A DNA stretch of 37,037 bases from Caballeronia megalochromosomata. GTDB lineage: Bacteria; Pseudomonadota; Gammaproteobacteria; Burkholderiales; Burkholderiaceae. Position 1 is the first letter of the stretch; each line of letters begins with the position of its first letter. Shown here in pieces: positions 19,363-28,402 of this stretch. The notes beneath the pieces were generated by a model, which saw only the letters and a program-made list of their open reading frames with translations, had not been told where the DNA came from and made no database searches. A program made the translations under genes and the position numbers. Location: contig LRBF01000093.1 of assembly GCA_001580565.1 (NCBI GenBank), positions 1 to 37,037 of the forward strand. The letters are read 5' to 3'.

Positions 19363-20382
19363 ATGTCAGATACGGTTCGTCCACGCGAGGAAGTATCGAT
19401 TGCCGACGTCGCCGAGCGCGCGGGCGTGTCGGTCGCCACGGTATCGCGCGTGCTCAACGGGCACACGAACGTTCGCGAGGCGACGCGCGAAAAAGTCCGC
19501 GAAGCGGTCGCGTCGAGCGGCTATCGTATCAACGAGCTTGCGCGCAATCTGCGCACGGCGGAAAGCCGCCTCCTGCTCACCATGGTCCCCGACTTCGGCA
19601 ACCCGTTCTATGCGGCGATCGTGCGCGGCATCGACAGCGTCGCGCGTCAGAACGGCTACTTCATGCTGTTGTGCGATACCGGCGCGGACCCGCTGCGCGA
19701 GCGAAGCTATTTCGATCTCCTGCGCGGGCGCCGTGCCGATGGCGCGATCTGTCTCGACCCCGCCGCCGTGCAGAAAGCGCTCGCCGAAGAGGCCTCGACG
19801 CTGCCGTGGGTCGCGTGCTGCGAGTTCGATCCGGCGGCGGGCGTGCCGTATGTCGGCATCGACAATCATCTCGCGGCGGGCGATGTCGTCCGTTATCTGA
19901 TCGGCAAAGGGCATCGGCGCATCGCGCTCATCAACTCGGGGCAGGGTTATCTGTACGGACGTCAGCGGCTCGCGGGTTATCGCGACGCACTGCAGGACGC
20001 GGGCATCGAGCCGCGTGCGGAGTGGCTGATCGAACTCGACAGCCTCGACTATGACGCGGGCGAACGCGCGGCCGCGCAACTCGCCGCACTCGGCGATGCG
20101 CGACCGACCGCCGCCTTCGCCGTCTCCGACACGCTCGCCATCGGCGTGATGAACGGTTTTCGCGGTGCGGGCTTCGCGGTGCCGGACGATGTCGCGGTCG
20201 TCGGCTTCGACGATATCGCCGTGGCCGCGCATGTCGATCCGCCCCTGACGACCGTTTCGCAGCCGATGCAACTGCTCGGCGAAACCGCCGCCGATCTCTT
20301 GCTCAAGCGCCTGCGCGATCCGCGCGCGGAGGTGCCGGGCGTGCTGCTTCCGCATCGGCTGATCAAAAGAAGGAGCGCGTGA
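19363..20382 (+). CDS. LacI-family transcriptional repressor
   Basis: The 339-residue protein starts with the LacI DNA-binding domain, SIADVAERAGVSVATVSRVLNG (about residues 12-33), and the hinge helix region RINELARNLRTAES. The rest is a type-I periplasmic-binding-protein-like effector domain: PDFGNPFYAAIVRGID, HRRIALINSGQGYLYGRQRLAGY and DVAVVGFDDIAVAAHVDPPLTTV are the usual blocks. It heads the sugar transport operon, and its stop codon lies three bases before the ATPase start, so it is cotranscribed with its targets. The effector should be the imported sugar or a derivative. Confidence 0.94.
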   Translation: MSDTVRPREEVSIADVAERAGVSVATVSRVLNGHTNVREATREKVREAVASSGYRINELARNLRTAESRLLLTMVPDFGNPFYAAIVRGIDSVARQNGYFMLLCDTGADPLRERSYFDLLRGRRADGAICLDPAAVQKALAEEASTLPWVACCEFDPAAGVPYVGIDNHLAAGDVVRYLIGKGHRRIALINSGQGYLYGRQRLAGYRDALQDAGIEPRAEWLIELDSLDYDAGERAAAQLAALGDARPTAAFAVSDTLAIGVMNGFRGAGFAVPDDVAVVGFDDIAVAAHVDPPLTTVSQPMQLLGETAADLLLKRLRDPRAEVPGVLLPHRLIKRRSA

Positions 20383-20384
20383 CG

Positions 20385-21872
20385 ATGAGCCTCGCCGTGC
20401 GCTTTCAGGGCATCGAAAAACAGTTCGGGCCGGTGCGCGTGCTGCACGGCGTCACCTTCGATATCGCGCCGGGGCGCATCTACGGATTGCTCGGCGAAAA
20501 CGGCGCGGGCAAATCCACGTTGATGAAGATTCTCGCGGGCTACGAGCGCGCGAACGCGGGCGCGCTTTATATCGACGGACGCGAGCGCGACTTCACGAGT
20601 TCACGCGATGCCGAGCAAGCGGGCATCGTGCTGATTCACCAGGAACTGAATCTCGCGGATCATCTGAGCATCACGCAGAACATGTTCCTCGGGCACGAGC
20701 TGAAAAAAGGCTTCTTTCTCGACGAACCCGCCATGCGCGAAGCCGCGCGCGCACGCCTGACCGACGTCGGCCTGCATACGAATCCGGATACGAAGGTACG
20801 CGACCTGATCGTCGCGGAGAAGCAACTGGTCGAGATCGCGAAGGCGATGTTGCGCGACGCGCGCCTGCTCATCATGGACGAGCCGACCGCGACGCTGACG
20901 CCATCCGAGACACAGCGCCTGTTCGGCCTGATGGCGCGTCTCAAGGATGCGGGCACGACCATCGTCTATATCTCGCACAAGCTCGACGAAGTGGAGCGCG
21001 TGACCGACGAAGTCATCGTGATGCGCGATGGCCGCTTCGTCGCGCGCGCGCCGACCGACGAACTCACGCGTCAGCAGATGGCGAACCTGATGGTCGGCCG
21101 CGAAGTCTCCGACATGTTTCCCGATAAACCTCCGTTGACCGACGGCGCACCGGTCGCATTCGAGGTCGAAGGCGCATCGGTGCCGGGTTGGGCGAACGGC
21201 GTCGGCTTTTCGGTGCGCAAGGGCGAAGTGTTCGGCTTCGCGGGACTCGTCGGCGCGGGACGCACGGAGTTGTTCGAGGCGCTCGTCGGCTTGCGGCCGC
21301 TCTCAGCCGGCCGCGTCGTGATCGACGGCGCGGCCGTCAGGCTGAAGAATCCGCGTGAAGCGATGCACAAGGGCCTCACGTACCTGAGCGAGGATAGAAA
21401 AGGACGCGGACTGCACATCGACATGGCGTTGAAAGACAACCTCACGATGATGACCCTTGAACGCTATGCGCATCCGCTCGTCGACATACACGCCGAACGC
21501 GACGCCTTGAAAAAAGCGGTGCAGGACTTCGGCATCCGCACGGGGAACACGTCGATTCGCGCGCGCATGCTGTCGGGCGGCAATCAGCAGAAGCTCGCGC
21601 TCGCGAAGTTCCTGAATCCCGATCCGCGCGTGATCGTGCTCGACGAACCGACACGCGGCGTCGACGTCGGCGCGAAACGCGACATCTATTTTCTGATTCA
21701 CCGGCTGGCTGCCGAGGGCCGCGCGGTGATCGTGATTTCATCCGAGCTGATCGAACTGATCGGCCTATGTCATCGCGTCGCGGTGATGCGCGCGGGCGAA
21801 CTCGTCGCGACGCTCGGCATGGATCTTTTGACTGAAGAGAGGTTGATCGCGCATGCGACCGGCACACACTGA
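20385..21872 (+). CDS. Sugar ABC transporter ATPase, double-domain (RbsA/MglA type)
   Basis: This 495-residue protein has two fused nucleotide-binding domains, as in the CUT2 family of ribose, galactose and xylose importers. Domain 1 has Walker [10 protein letters not shown] (37-45) and Walker B DEP (165-167). Domain 2 has a degenerate Walker [10 protein letters not shown] (287-295), the signature LSGGNQQ (396-402) and DEP (420-422); the degeneracy of the second site is normal for this family. I choose the ATG at 20385 because AGGAG is correctly spaced from it, whereas the GTG at 20379 is too close. The permease gene overlaps its 3' end by 20 bp. Confidence 0.95.
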   Translation: MSLAVRFQGIEKQFGPVRVLHGVTFDIAPGRIYGLLGENGAGKSTLMKILAGYERANAGALYIDGRERDFTSSRDAEQAGIVLIHQELNLADHLSITQNMFLGHELKKGFFLDEPAMREAARARLTDVGLHTNPDTKVRDLIVAEKQLVEIAKAMLRDARLLIMDEPTATLTPSETQRLFGLMARLKDAGTTIVYISHKLDEVERVTDEVIVMRDGRFVARAPTDELTRQQMANLMVGREVSDMFPDKPPLTDGAPVAFEVEGASVPGWANGVGFSVRKGEVFGFAGLVGAGRTELFEALVGLRPLSAGRVVIDGAAVRLKNPREAMHKGLTYLSEDRKGRGLHIDMALKDNLTMMTLERYAHPLVDIHAERDALKKAVQDFGIRTGNTSIRARMLSGGNQQKLALAKFLNPDPRVIVLDEPTRGVDVGAKRDIYFLIHRLAAEGRAVIVISSELIELIGLCHRVAVMRAGELVATLGMDLLTEERLIAHATGTH

Positions 21873-22869
21873 AGACATCGCGAGCGAAAGCCGCCTCTCC
21901 GCCGTCGCGCGCTTTCTGTTCGGCGTCGGACCGCTGATCGGGCTCGTCGCGTTGTGCATCGGGGGCACGCTGCTCAACGGCGACTTCGCGACCCTCGACA
22001 ACGCGATGAACGTACTCACGCGCACGTCGTTCATCGGCATCATCGCGGTGGGCATGACCTTCGTGATCATCTCGGGCGGCATCGATCTGTCGGTCGGCTC
22101 GATGGCCGCGCTGATCGCGGGCAGCATGATCTACATGATGAACGCGCTCATGCAGGGCTTTCACGGGCACGCGGTGCCGCCGCTGCTGATCATCGCGCTC
22201 GGCGTCGTGCTCGCGCTCGTGCTCGGCGCGCTGTTCGGCTTCGCGCACGGCGTGCTCGTGACGAAGGGACGCATCGAGCCGTTCATCGTCACGCTGGGCA
22301 CGCTCGGCATTTTTCGCGCGCTGCTCACGTGGCTCGCGGACGGCGGTGCGCTCACGCTCGACAACTCGCTCGTCGATCTTTACGGGCCGGTCTATTACGC
22401 GAGCCTGTTCGGCGTGCCCGTGCCGATCTGGATATTTCTCATCGTCGCGGCGGGCGGCGCGCTCGTGCTCAATCGCACCGTGTACGGGCGGCATGTGCAG
22501 GCGATCGGTTCGAGCGAGCAGGTTGCGCGCTATGCGGCCATTCGCGTGGATCGCGTGAAGATCGTCACTTATGTGTTGCTGGGCCTGTGCGTGGCGGTCG
22601 CGACGATTCTGTACGTGCCGCGCTTGGGCTCCGCCACGCCGACGACGGGCCTTCTGTGGGAGCTCGAGGCGATCGCGTCCGTCGTGGTCGGCGGGACGGC
22701 ATTGAAGGGCGGCGAAGGGCGTGTGATCGGCACGGTTATCGGCGCGATCCTGCTTTCGGTCATCAACAACATCCTGAATCTGACGAGCATCATCAGCGTG
22801 TATCTGAATGCGGCGGTGCAGGGCGCCGTGATCATCCTCGTAGCAGTGTTGCAGCGCGGTCGTCGTTAG
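21853..22869 (+). CDS. Sugar ABC transporter permease (RbsC type)
   Basis: The 338-residue inner-membrane protein shows about ten hydrophobic segments and the CUT2 permease motifs [19 protein letters not shown] and [12 protein letters not shown], with [20 protein letters not shown] in the cytosolic coupling region. [22 protein letters not shown], near the C-terminus, is also typical. It forms the homodimeric channel of the importer. The start overlaps the ATPase gene, a sign of translational coupling. The periplasmic binding protein gene follows after 32 bp. Confidence 0.95.
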   Translation: MRPAHTEDIASESRLSAVARFLFGVGPLIGLVALCIGGTLLNGDFATLDNAMNVLTRTSFIGIIAVGMTFVIISGGIDLSVGSMAALIAGSMIYMMNALMQGFHGHAVPPLLIIALGVVLALVLGALFGFAHGVLVTKGRIEPFIVTLGTLGIFRALLTWLADGGALTLDNSLVDLYGPVYYASLFGVPVPIWIFLIVAAGGALVLNRTVYGRHVQAIGSSEQVARYAAIRVDRVKIVTYVLLGLCVAVATILYVPRLGSATPTTGLLWELEAIASVVVGGTALKGGEGRVIGTVIGAILLSVINNILNLTSIISVYLNAAVQGAVIILVAVLQRGRR

Positions 22870-22901
22870 CCGGAACATCCACAAGACAAGGAGACATCGT
22901 C

Positions 22902-23867
22902 ATGAAGAAAATGCTTCGCGCGCTCGGCGCGCTCACGTTCGCGGCGAGCGCGTTGGCCGCCGTATCGTCGTCCGCGTTCGCCGAAGAGAAGGTCGTGCTC
23001 GGCGTCGCCATTCCGACCGCGGATCACGGCTTCACGGGCGGCATCGTGTGGTGGGCCAACGAGGCGAAGAAGGAACTGGAGAAGGCGCATCCGGACCTGA
23101 AGGTGATCGTGAAGACGGCGGGCACCGCGCCCGAGCAGGCGAATCAGTTGCAGGATCTCGTGACGGTCAACAAGATCAACGCGCTCGTGATCTTCCCGCA
23201 GGAATCGGCGTCGCTCACGCAGCCGGTCGCGCAGGTGAAGAAGAAGGGCGTGTACGTCACGGTGGTCGATCGCGGTCTCACCGACACCAGCGCGCAGGAT
23301 GCCTATGTCGCCGGCGACAACACCGCGTTCGGCAAGATTCCCGCCGAGTATCTCGCGAAGACGATGAACGGCAAGGGCGATATCGTCGCGCTGCGCGGCA
23401 TTCCGACGACCCTCGACAACGAGCGCTGGACCGCGTTCGAAGGCGTGATCAAGCAGCATCCGGACATGAAGATACTCGATGCGAAGTACGCGAACTGGAA
23501 CCGCGACGACGCCTTCAAGGTGATGCAGGACTATCTCACGCGCTTCAAGCACATCGACGCCGTATGGGCCGCCGACGACGACATGATGGTCGGCGTGCTG
23601 AAGGCGATCGATCAGGCGAAGCGCACGGACATCAAGATCGTCTTCGGCGGCGCGGGATCGAAGGAAGCCGTGAAGCGCATCATGGATGGCGACAAGCGCG
23701 TGCAGGCCGACGTGTCGTACTCGCCGAAGTTCATCTACGACGCGATCAAGCTGACCGCCGAGGCGCGCCTGAAGGGCGACAAGCTGCCGCCGACGACGAT
23801 CATCCCGTCGGTGCTCATCACGAAGGACAACGCCAAGCAGTTCTATTTCCCGAACTCGCCGTTCTGA
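22902..23867 (+). CDS. Periplasmic sugar-binding protein of the CUT2 ABC importer
   Basis: The 321-residue protein has a Sec signal peptide ending AFA (about residue 27) and a mature start, [20 protein letters not shown], of the ribose/galactose-binding type-I fold. [18 protein letters not shown] and [17 protein letters not shown] are conserved family blocks. AAGGAGAC sits at a good distance before the ATG. It is the third transport gene of the operon and sets its specificity. The aromatic and acidic residues of the pocket cannot be matched by eye to ribose, xylose or inositol, so the ligand remains open. Confidence 0.95.
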   Translation: MKKMLRALGALTFAASALAAVSSSAFAEEKVVLGVAIPTADHGFTGGIVWWANEAKKELEKAHPDLKVIVKTAGTAPEQANQLQDLVTVNKINALVIFPQESASLTQPVAQVKKKGVYVTVVDRGLTDTSAQDAYVAGDNTAFGKIPAEYLAKTMNGKGDIVALRGIPTTLDNERWTAFEGVIKQHPDMKILDAKYANWNRDDAFKVMQDYLTRFKHIDAVWAADDDMMVGVLKAIDQAKRTDIKIVFGGAGSKEAVKRIMDGDKRVQADVSYSPKFIYDAIKLTAEARLKGDKLPPTTIIPSVLITKDNAKQFYFPNSPF

Positions 23868-23913
23868 TGTGCGAAGGCCGTTCACCCGGCCTTCTCTCTC
23901 TTGGAGGCGAACG

Positions 23914-24975
23914 ATGAAGACCATCAAGGGGCCGGCGATATTTCTCGCGCAGTTCATGGGCGATCAGCCGCCGTTCGATACGCTCGCGAACCTGGCATCG
24001 TGGGCGGGTTCGCTCGGTTACGAGGGCATACAGGTGCCCGCCGATCCGCGTCTGATCGATCTGGAGAAGGCCGCATCTAGCGACGCCTATTGCGACGAGA
24101 TTCGCCGCACGGTGGACGACGCGGGCGTGGCGATCACCGAATTGTCCACGCATCTGCAGGGCCAGTTGATCGCGGTGCATCCCGCTTACGACACCTTGTT
24201 CGATGGCTTCGCCGCACCGCACGTGCGCGGCGATCCCGCGGCACGCACGCAATGGGCGATAGCGCAATTGAAGCTCGCGGCGGCGGCGTCGAAGCGTCTG
24301 GGCCTGAGTGCGCACGTCACGTTTTCGGGCGCGCTCGCGTGGCCGTATATCTATCCGTGGCCGCAGCGTCCGGCGGGTCTCGTCGAAACCGCATTCGACG
24401 AACTCGCGCAACGCTGGCGCCCGATTCTCGACGAGTTCGATCGCGCGGGCATCGACGTCTGCTACGAACTGCATCCCGGCGAGGACCTGCACGATGGCGT
24501 CTCGTTCGAGCGCTTTCTCGCGGCGGTGGATGATCATCCGCGCGCGAACATCCTGTTCGATCCGAGTCACTTCGTGTTGCAGCAACTCGATTACCTCGCG
24601 TTCATCGACATCTATCACCCGCGCATCAAGGCGTTTCACGTGAAGGACGCGGAGTTCCGGCCGAACGGAAGGCAGGGCGTGTACGGCGGCTATTCCGGAT
24701 GGGCCGATCGCGCAGGACGTTTTCGTTCTCTCGGCGATGGCCAGATCGACTTCAAGGCGATCTTCTCGAAGATGGCGCAATACGATTTTCCCGGCTGGGC
24801 CGTGCTCGAATGGGAATGCGCGCTGAAGCATCCGGAAGACGGCGCGCGCGAGGGCGCGGTGTTTATCCGCGATCGCATCATCCGCGTGGCCGAGCGTGCG
24901 TTCGATGACTTCGCCGGCAGCGGCGCGAGCCGCGAGCAGATGCGCGGCGTGCTCGGGATCGGAGACAAGCGATGA
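23914..24975 (+). CDS. Sugar phosphate isomerase/epimerase (xylose-isomerase-like TIM barrel)
   Basis: The 353-residue protein has the AP-endonuclease-2/xylose-isomerase-like TIM barrel of the IolE/IolI and hydroxypyruvate-isomerase group. It starts with GPAIFLAQFMGD, and the likely metal-binding parts are CYELHPGED, NILFDPSHFVLQ, KAFHVKDAEF and AVLEWECALKHPE, each carrying a His, Asp or Glu at a strand end. It should isomerise or epimerise the imported sugar or its oxidised form in the cytosol. TTGGAGG upstream fixes the start. It overlaps the next gene by ATGA, and the two probably act in sequence. The exact substrate is unknown. Confidence 0.9.
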   Translation: MKTIKGPAIFLAQFMGDQPPFDTLANLASWAGSLGYEGIQVPADPRLIDLEKAASSDAYCDEIRRTVDDAGVAITELSTHLQGQLIAVHPAYDTLFDGFAAPHVRGDPAARTQWAIAQLKLAAAASKRLGLSAHVTFSGALAWPYIYPWPQRPAGLVETAFDELAQRWRPILDEFDRAGIDVCYELHPGEDLHDGVSFERFLAAVDDHPRANILFDPSHFVLQQLDYLAFIDIYHPRIKAFHVKDAEFRPNGRQGVYGGYSGWADRAGRFRSLGDGQIDFKAIFSKMAQYDFPGWAVLEWECALKHPEDGAREGAVFIRDRIIRVAERAFDDFAGSGASREQMRGVLGIGDKR

Positions 24976-26093
24976 ATCGCGTGCGATTGGGGATGGTCGG
25001 CGGCGGCGAAGGCGCGTTCATCGGCGCGGTGCATCGCATGGCGGCGCGGCTCGATGATCGGTATGAGCTCGTCGCGGGCGCGTTGTCGTCGGATGCGCGG
25101 CGGGCGGCGTCGAGCGCGGCGGCGATCGGTCTTGCGCGCAGCTATGACGATTATCGCGAGATGGCGCGCACTGAAGCGGGGCGTTCCGATGGCATCGAGG
25201 CGGTGGCGATCGTCACGCCGAATCATCTGCATGCGCCGATCGCCACCGCTTTCCTCGAAGCGGGCATTCACGTGATCTGCGACAAGCCGCTCGCGGTTTC
25301 GCTCGCTGAAGGTGAGGCGCTGGCGAAACTTGCGCGCGAGAAGGATCGCGTGTTCGCGGTGACCTATACCTATACGGGTTATCCGCTCGTGCGCCACGCG
25401 CGCGGGATGGTGCGGCGCGGCCTGCTCGGCGACATTCGCGTCGTGCAGGTGGAGTACGCGCAGGACTGGCTGTCGTTGCCCGTCGAGACGCAGTCCAATC
25501 GACAGGCCGTGTGGCGCACCGATCCGGCGCTGGCCGGTCCGGCGGGCTGTCTCGGCGATATCGGCACGCATGCTTATCAGCTCGCGGAGTACGTGACGGG
25601 GATGCGGCCTGCGGAGGTATCGGCGGAGGTGACGACGTTCGTGCCGAATCGTCGCGTGGACGATCACGTGCAAGCGATGTTCCGGTATGCCGGCGGCGCG
25701 CGCGGGATGCTGTGGGCGAGCCAGGTCGCGGCGGGCGAGGAGAACGCATTGCGCTTGCGCGTGTACGGCACGAAGGCGGGCATCGCGTTCGATCAGCAAA
25801 AGCCGAATGAATTGTGGTTCACGCCGATCGGCGGCGCGTCGGAACGGATCACGCGCGGGCGTGTGCAAAGCCCTGAAGCGCTGCACGCGACGCGCGTGCC
25901 GGCCGGGCATCCGGAAGGGTATCTGGAAGCGTTCGCGCAGGTTTATACGGATGCGGCGGCGTGTATCGCGAGCGGGACGACGCAGGGGGATGAGTGGTTG
26001 ACGACCGTTGAGGATGGGGTGGCGGGGTTGAGGTTCGTGGATGCGGTGTTGAGGAGCAGCGGGGGTAATGGGGAGTGGGTGGCGCTTGCTTGA
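24972..26093 (+). CDS. Gfo/Idh/MocA-family oxidoreductase
   Basis: The 373-residue enzyme has an N-terminal NAD(P)-binding Rossmann fold (GMVGGGEGAFIG, residues 7-18), the catalytic-Lys motif CDKPLA that corresponds to the family EKP, and GDIGTHAYQLAEY with the conserved Asp and His. The C-terminal alpha/beta domain binds the sugar. Such enzymes oxidise sugars or inositols, often at a ring hydroxyl. With the binding protein, ABC importer and TIM-barrel isomerase in one LacI-controlled operon, it probably performs the first oxidation of the imported substrate. It is the last gene of the operon; codon use becomes noticeably richer in GGG and GTG towards its end. Confidence 0.93.
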   Translation: MNRVRLGMVGGGEGAFIGAVHRMAARLDDRYELVAGALSSDARRAASSAAAIGLARSYDDYREMARTEAGRSDGIEAVAIVTPNHLHAPIATAFLEAGIHVICDKPLAVSLAEGEALAKLAREKDRVFAVTYTYTGYPLVRHARGMVRRGLLGDIRVVQVEYAQDWLSLPVETQSNRQAVWRTDPALAGPAGCLGDIGTHAYQLAEYVTGMRPAEVSAEVTTFVPNRRVDDHVQAMFRYAGGARGMLWASQVAAGEENALRLRVYGTKAGIAFDQQKPNELWFTPIGGASERITRGRVQSPEALHATRVPAGHPEGYLEAFAQVYTDAAACIASGTTQGDEWLTTVEDGVAGLRFVDAVLRSSGGNGEWVALA

Positions 26094-26624
26094 TGCGGAT
26101 GCGTCAGACGTTTCTCGGGTTTTTGAGCGGAACGGTTCGGACGATTATAGTTCTGTATGTCTAATCAATCAGCGATTGCCTTGTGTCAGCTATTTCATGG
26201 TTGAAGTCAAAAATTGTTGATTTGACATTTCGTTACTGATGTCATGTTGCATTTCCCCGACGGCTTCGTATGGTGGAGACACCACCTAGTCGAATGGCGT
26301 TGCCTTCAGGATCCTGAGGTTTATGAAAGAAGCTAGCATTACGAATCAATCGTTCTCTTGGCGAACCTCGTGACGAGACATAGCTTGATTTTTCGATAAG
26401 AGAAAATGATAAGAGGCGCACAAGCGATATTTGCGAACGTGCAGACGGCTAAGCCGGACAGCGACGAAGTGAGGTGTGCAAGTTGGTTCCAGGTGGAAGA
26501 TAGCGTTACAGGTGCGCCGCTACGTACGCGAAGGTCGGAACAAGCAACGAGATAATCGACGAGGCGCACCTCACGTTCTTGTAGCCAAAGTCTGAATTAA
26601 ATTTCGTATAACGAAATAATTAAT
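26094..26624. other. AT-richer intergenic segment, no convincing gene
   Basis: This 531-bp gap is clearly lower in GC than the genes on its left and marks the start of an insert. TGGTG-GAGA-CACCA near 26271-26284 forms a small hairpin. A 76-codon open frame on the minus strand (26339-26569, GTG start) has no recognisable domain, and I do not call it. No tRNA, integrase or clear attachment site is visible. The right edge holds the inverted repeat in front of the amidase gene. Confidence 0.6.
26602..26616 (+). promoter_or_regulatory. Inverted repeat over the amidase promoter
   Basis: TTTCGT and ACGAAA form a perfect inverted repeat around ATA, nine bases before the amidase start. TATAAC at 26607-26612 inside it would serve as a -10 box, but no -35 is well placed. 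If that box is used, the mRNA has almost no leader, and no Shine-Dalgarno sequence is seen. A repressor site is likely but unproven. Confidence 0.5.
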
Positions 26625-27392
26625 ATGGTTGCCGATTATAAAATTGAACATTGGACTTCCTCATGTTCGGCAGTCGGAAGCACCAAAGATAGCGCGATCC
26701 CTATCTCTGTGAATAATCAAGCCGCCACGCGACAGGCGATCATCGATGCTCTCTTACGAAAGGGTCACAAGCTGATCGAGCGATCGTCATGGCACGCAAA
26801 GCCGCCAAGGAACATGCTAACGCCGACAAGCTGGGACTATAGAGACATTGTGATTCATCATGCTGGTCATAGCTATACGTGCGCGGTGAGCGAGCGAGGT
26901 GCAATCGAGCAAATACAGAAGGCGCAGGAATATGACATGCGGAAGTTTTACGATATAGGCTACCACTATGCCGTATCGTGTTCTGGTGACTTGCTTGAGG
27001 CTAGGGACATTAGGTATACCGGGTCCCATGTAGCCGGCGATAATACTGGAAAAGTCGGGATTGTACTGCTTGAGAACCTTGCCGAGGCCGGTGAGGCCTG
27101 GCAGCAGGAATATAGTCGTAAATCCCTCTGGGAAAAGCTCAGCGGGTCATTGGATATTGCGCGCGACGCAACGGCCTTTAACCAAGCGACACCGACAAGG
27201 GAACAGATTGACGCGCTCTCCGCTTTGATCGCGGCATTGCTAGAGTATTTTAATGTCACCGCCTTGGGCGGTCATCGCGAATATCAACTTCTTGCACCCG
27301 GAAACGAAGGGCGTGCGTGCCCTGGCCGGTTCGGCATGCAAGTGGTTAAGGAGATGCGTGCAAAATTCGGACTGGGAACGCCATCAAAATGA
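26625..27392 (+). CDS. Peptidoglycan amidase (Amidase_2/PGRP-like), no signal peptide
   Basis: The 255-residue protein has an N-acetylmuramoyl-L-alanine amidase/PGRP domain from about residue 48. IVIHHAGHS has His78 and His79, DIGYHYAV has Tyr113, GGHREY has His217 and GRACPGRFG has Cys232. These match the His-His-Cys zinc ligands and the Tyr of T7-lysozyme-like amidases, although the 15-residue His-to-Cys spacing is long. It should cut the bond between the glycan and the stem peptide. It has no signal peptide or membrane helix, so reaching the wall would need a holin, lysis or a secretion system. Codon use is much less GC-biased than in the flanking core genes. It could be a phage-type endolysin or a secreted antibacterial effector. 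Confidence 0.85.
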   Translation: MVADYKIEHWTSSCSAVGSTKDSAIPISVNNQAATRQAIIDALLRKGHKLIERSSWHAKPPRNMLTPTSWDYRDIVIHHAGHSYTCAVSERGAIEQIQKAQEYDMRKFYDIGYHYAVSCSGDLLEARDIRYTGSHVAGDNTGKVGIVLLENLAEAGEAWQQEYSRKSLWEKLSGSLDIARDATAFNQATPTREQIDALSALIAALLEYFNVTALGGHREYQLLAPGNEGRACPGRFGMQVVKEMRAKFGLGTPSK

Positions 27393-27707
27393 AATTAACC
27401 AATCAAGTTGTTGGTTGATGATATATGTATGGTGTTCCAGATGGTTCTGAATTAACTGACAACGTTGTGAATCTGAAGTTTGTTCTTTTACCGGTAGACC
27501 AATTTTTCGTTCAACGGAGCCGAGCCACTCACTGCTACCGGGGTCCGGTCCATGTCCTTCACGATCGGATACATCGAAGTAGTGATTGGATATATAGGAA
27601 AACCATTTTGGTGTACATGACTGGGCTAAAGGTGCTTGCGGCAGGTCGGTCGTGATAACAAGCCACCCGAGAACAATGATTGCGCTGAAGCCAGCCAGAA
27701 TCCTCAT
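27384..27707 (-). CDS. Possible small exported protein, candidate partner of the amidase
   Basis: A 107-codon frame fills the space between the amidase and YdcF-like genes. Residues 1-30 look like a signal peptide or anchor: MRILAGFSAIIVLGWLVITT, then a Pro/Ala segment. The remaining part has two cysteines (31 and 83) that could form a disulfide in the periplasm, plus several Trp and His. AGGG lies six bases upstream of the ATG. Its 3' end overlaps the amidase gene by 9 bp in the opposite direction. I recognise no family. Against it: its start codon is only 9 bp from the divergent YdcF-like start, so the two promoters would lie inside each other's genes. It may be an immunity-like inhibitor or a spurious frame. 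Confidence 0.42.
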   Translation of the reverse strand: MRILAGFSAIIVLGWLVITTDLPQAPLAQSCTPKWFSYISNHYFDVSDREGHGPDPGSSEWLGSVERKIGLPVKEQTSDSQRCQLIQNHLEHHTYIINQQLDWLISF

Positions 27708-27716
27708 TTGAACCCT

Positions 27717-28262
27717 ATGAAAATCGTTTTAAGTGTATGGTTGCTTCTCAGCGTAGCGCTGGCTTCGATTGGTCTGCTGACCCGTCCGCACCCCGCGGAT
27801 ATTGCCGTTGTGCCGGGTAACACCGTTGACCGGAATGGTAACCCGTCGCCAAGACTAGCGGCAAGGCTCAACCGTGCTTTGCAGTGTTATGAGCAACGCC
27901 AATGCGCTGCCATCTTTGTTAGCGGCGGCATCGATACTCAAGGTACCAATGAGGCCACGTCGATGCGGGCTTGGTTGGTTCGACAGGGCGTGCCGGTGGA
28001 AAGTGTTATTGAAGACGCGTCGGGAGAAGACACTTGGGCTACAGCGCGCCACGCAAGCGAGTTCATGCGAAACCGGGGACTTACGAAAGCGATCGTTGTG
28101 ACCCAGTATTTCCATCTGCCTAGAGCCATGTTGGCTCTCAAGCGATTCGGCATTGTCGAGGTCAGTGGCACGTATCCACAGTTCTGGGAGGTCCGAGACC
28201 TTTACTCTATGGCGCGAGAGGTTCCTGCTTTTCTGTGGTATGTTGTGCGCCCCATGATATAG
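27717..28262 (+). CDS. YdcF/SanA-like DUF218 protein
   Basis: The 181-residue protein has one N-terminal membrane helix (residues 2-21) and a DUF218 domain. ADIAVVPGNTVDRNGNPSPRLAARLNRAL is the first block, AIFVSGGIDTQGTNEATSMRAWLV the second, and SGEDTWATARHAS with VVTQYFHLPRAMLALKRFG the last. Members such as SanA and ElyC act at the inner membrane in envelope integrity and peptidoglycan-related processes, but the reaction is not settled. A TTG at 27636 would extend the N-terminus and bury the helix, so I prefer the ATG at 27717. Its place next to a wall amidase suggests an envelope theme for this insert. Confidence 0.83.
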   Translation: MKIVLSVWLLLSVALASIGLLTRPHPADIAVVPGNTVDRNGNPSPRLAARLNRALQCYEQRQCAAIFVSGGIDTQGTNEATSMRAWLVRQGVPVESVIEDASGEDTWATARHASEFMRNRGLTKAIVVTQYFHLPRAMLALKRFGIVEVSGTYPQFWEVRDLYSMAREVPAFLWYVVRPMI

Positions 28263-28345
28263 GCGGTCAGTTTCCGGACTCATACGGATACCCAACCGTC
28301 ACCAAAACTCAGGAAAACGGCATCGCGCCGTATAGCTCCAAGAAA

Positions 28346-28373
28346 AAACGCGACTCCCGAAGGCGCCGCGTTT
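28346..28373 (-). terminator. Intrinsic terminator of gnd
   Basis: Read on the minus strand, AAACGCG pairs with CGCGTTT, with further partial pairing towards a TTCG loop, and the stem runs into TTTTC. It lies 30 bp after the gnd stop codon. Confidence 0.85.
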
Positions 28374-28402
28374 CTCGCCTCTAATCTGGATTCGTCCTGG
28401 AA

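Noticed and set aside
26339..26569. 76-codon minus-strand frame in the AT-rich gap
   Set aside because: GTG start, no domain and no clear ribosome site or conserved neighbour. It may be a remnant, but I cannot support it as a gene.
26094..28395. Integrated prophage or IS element
   Set aside because: The low GC and the amidase suggest transfer, but there is no integrase, transposase, structural gene, terminal repeat or target duplication in the window.
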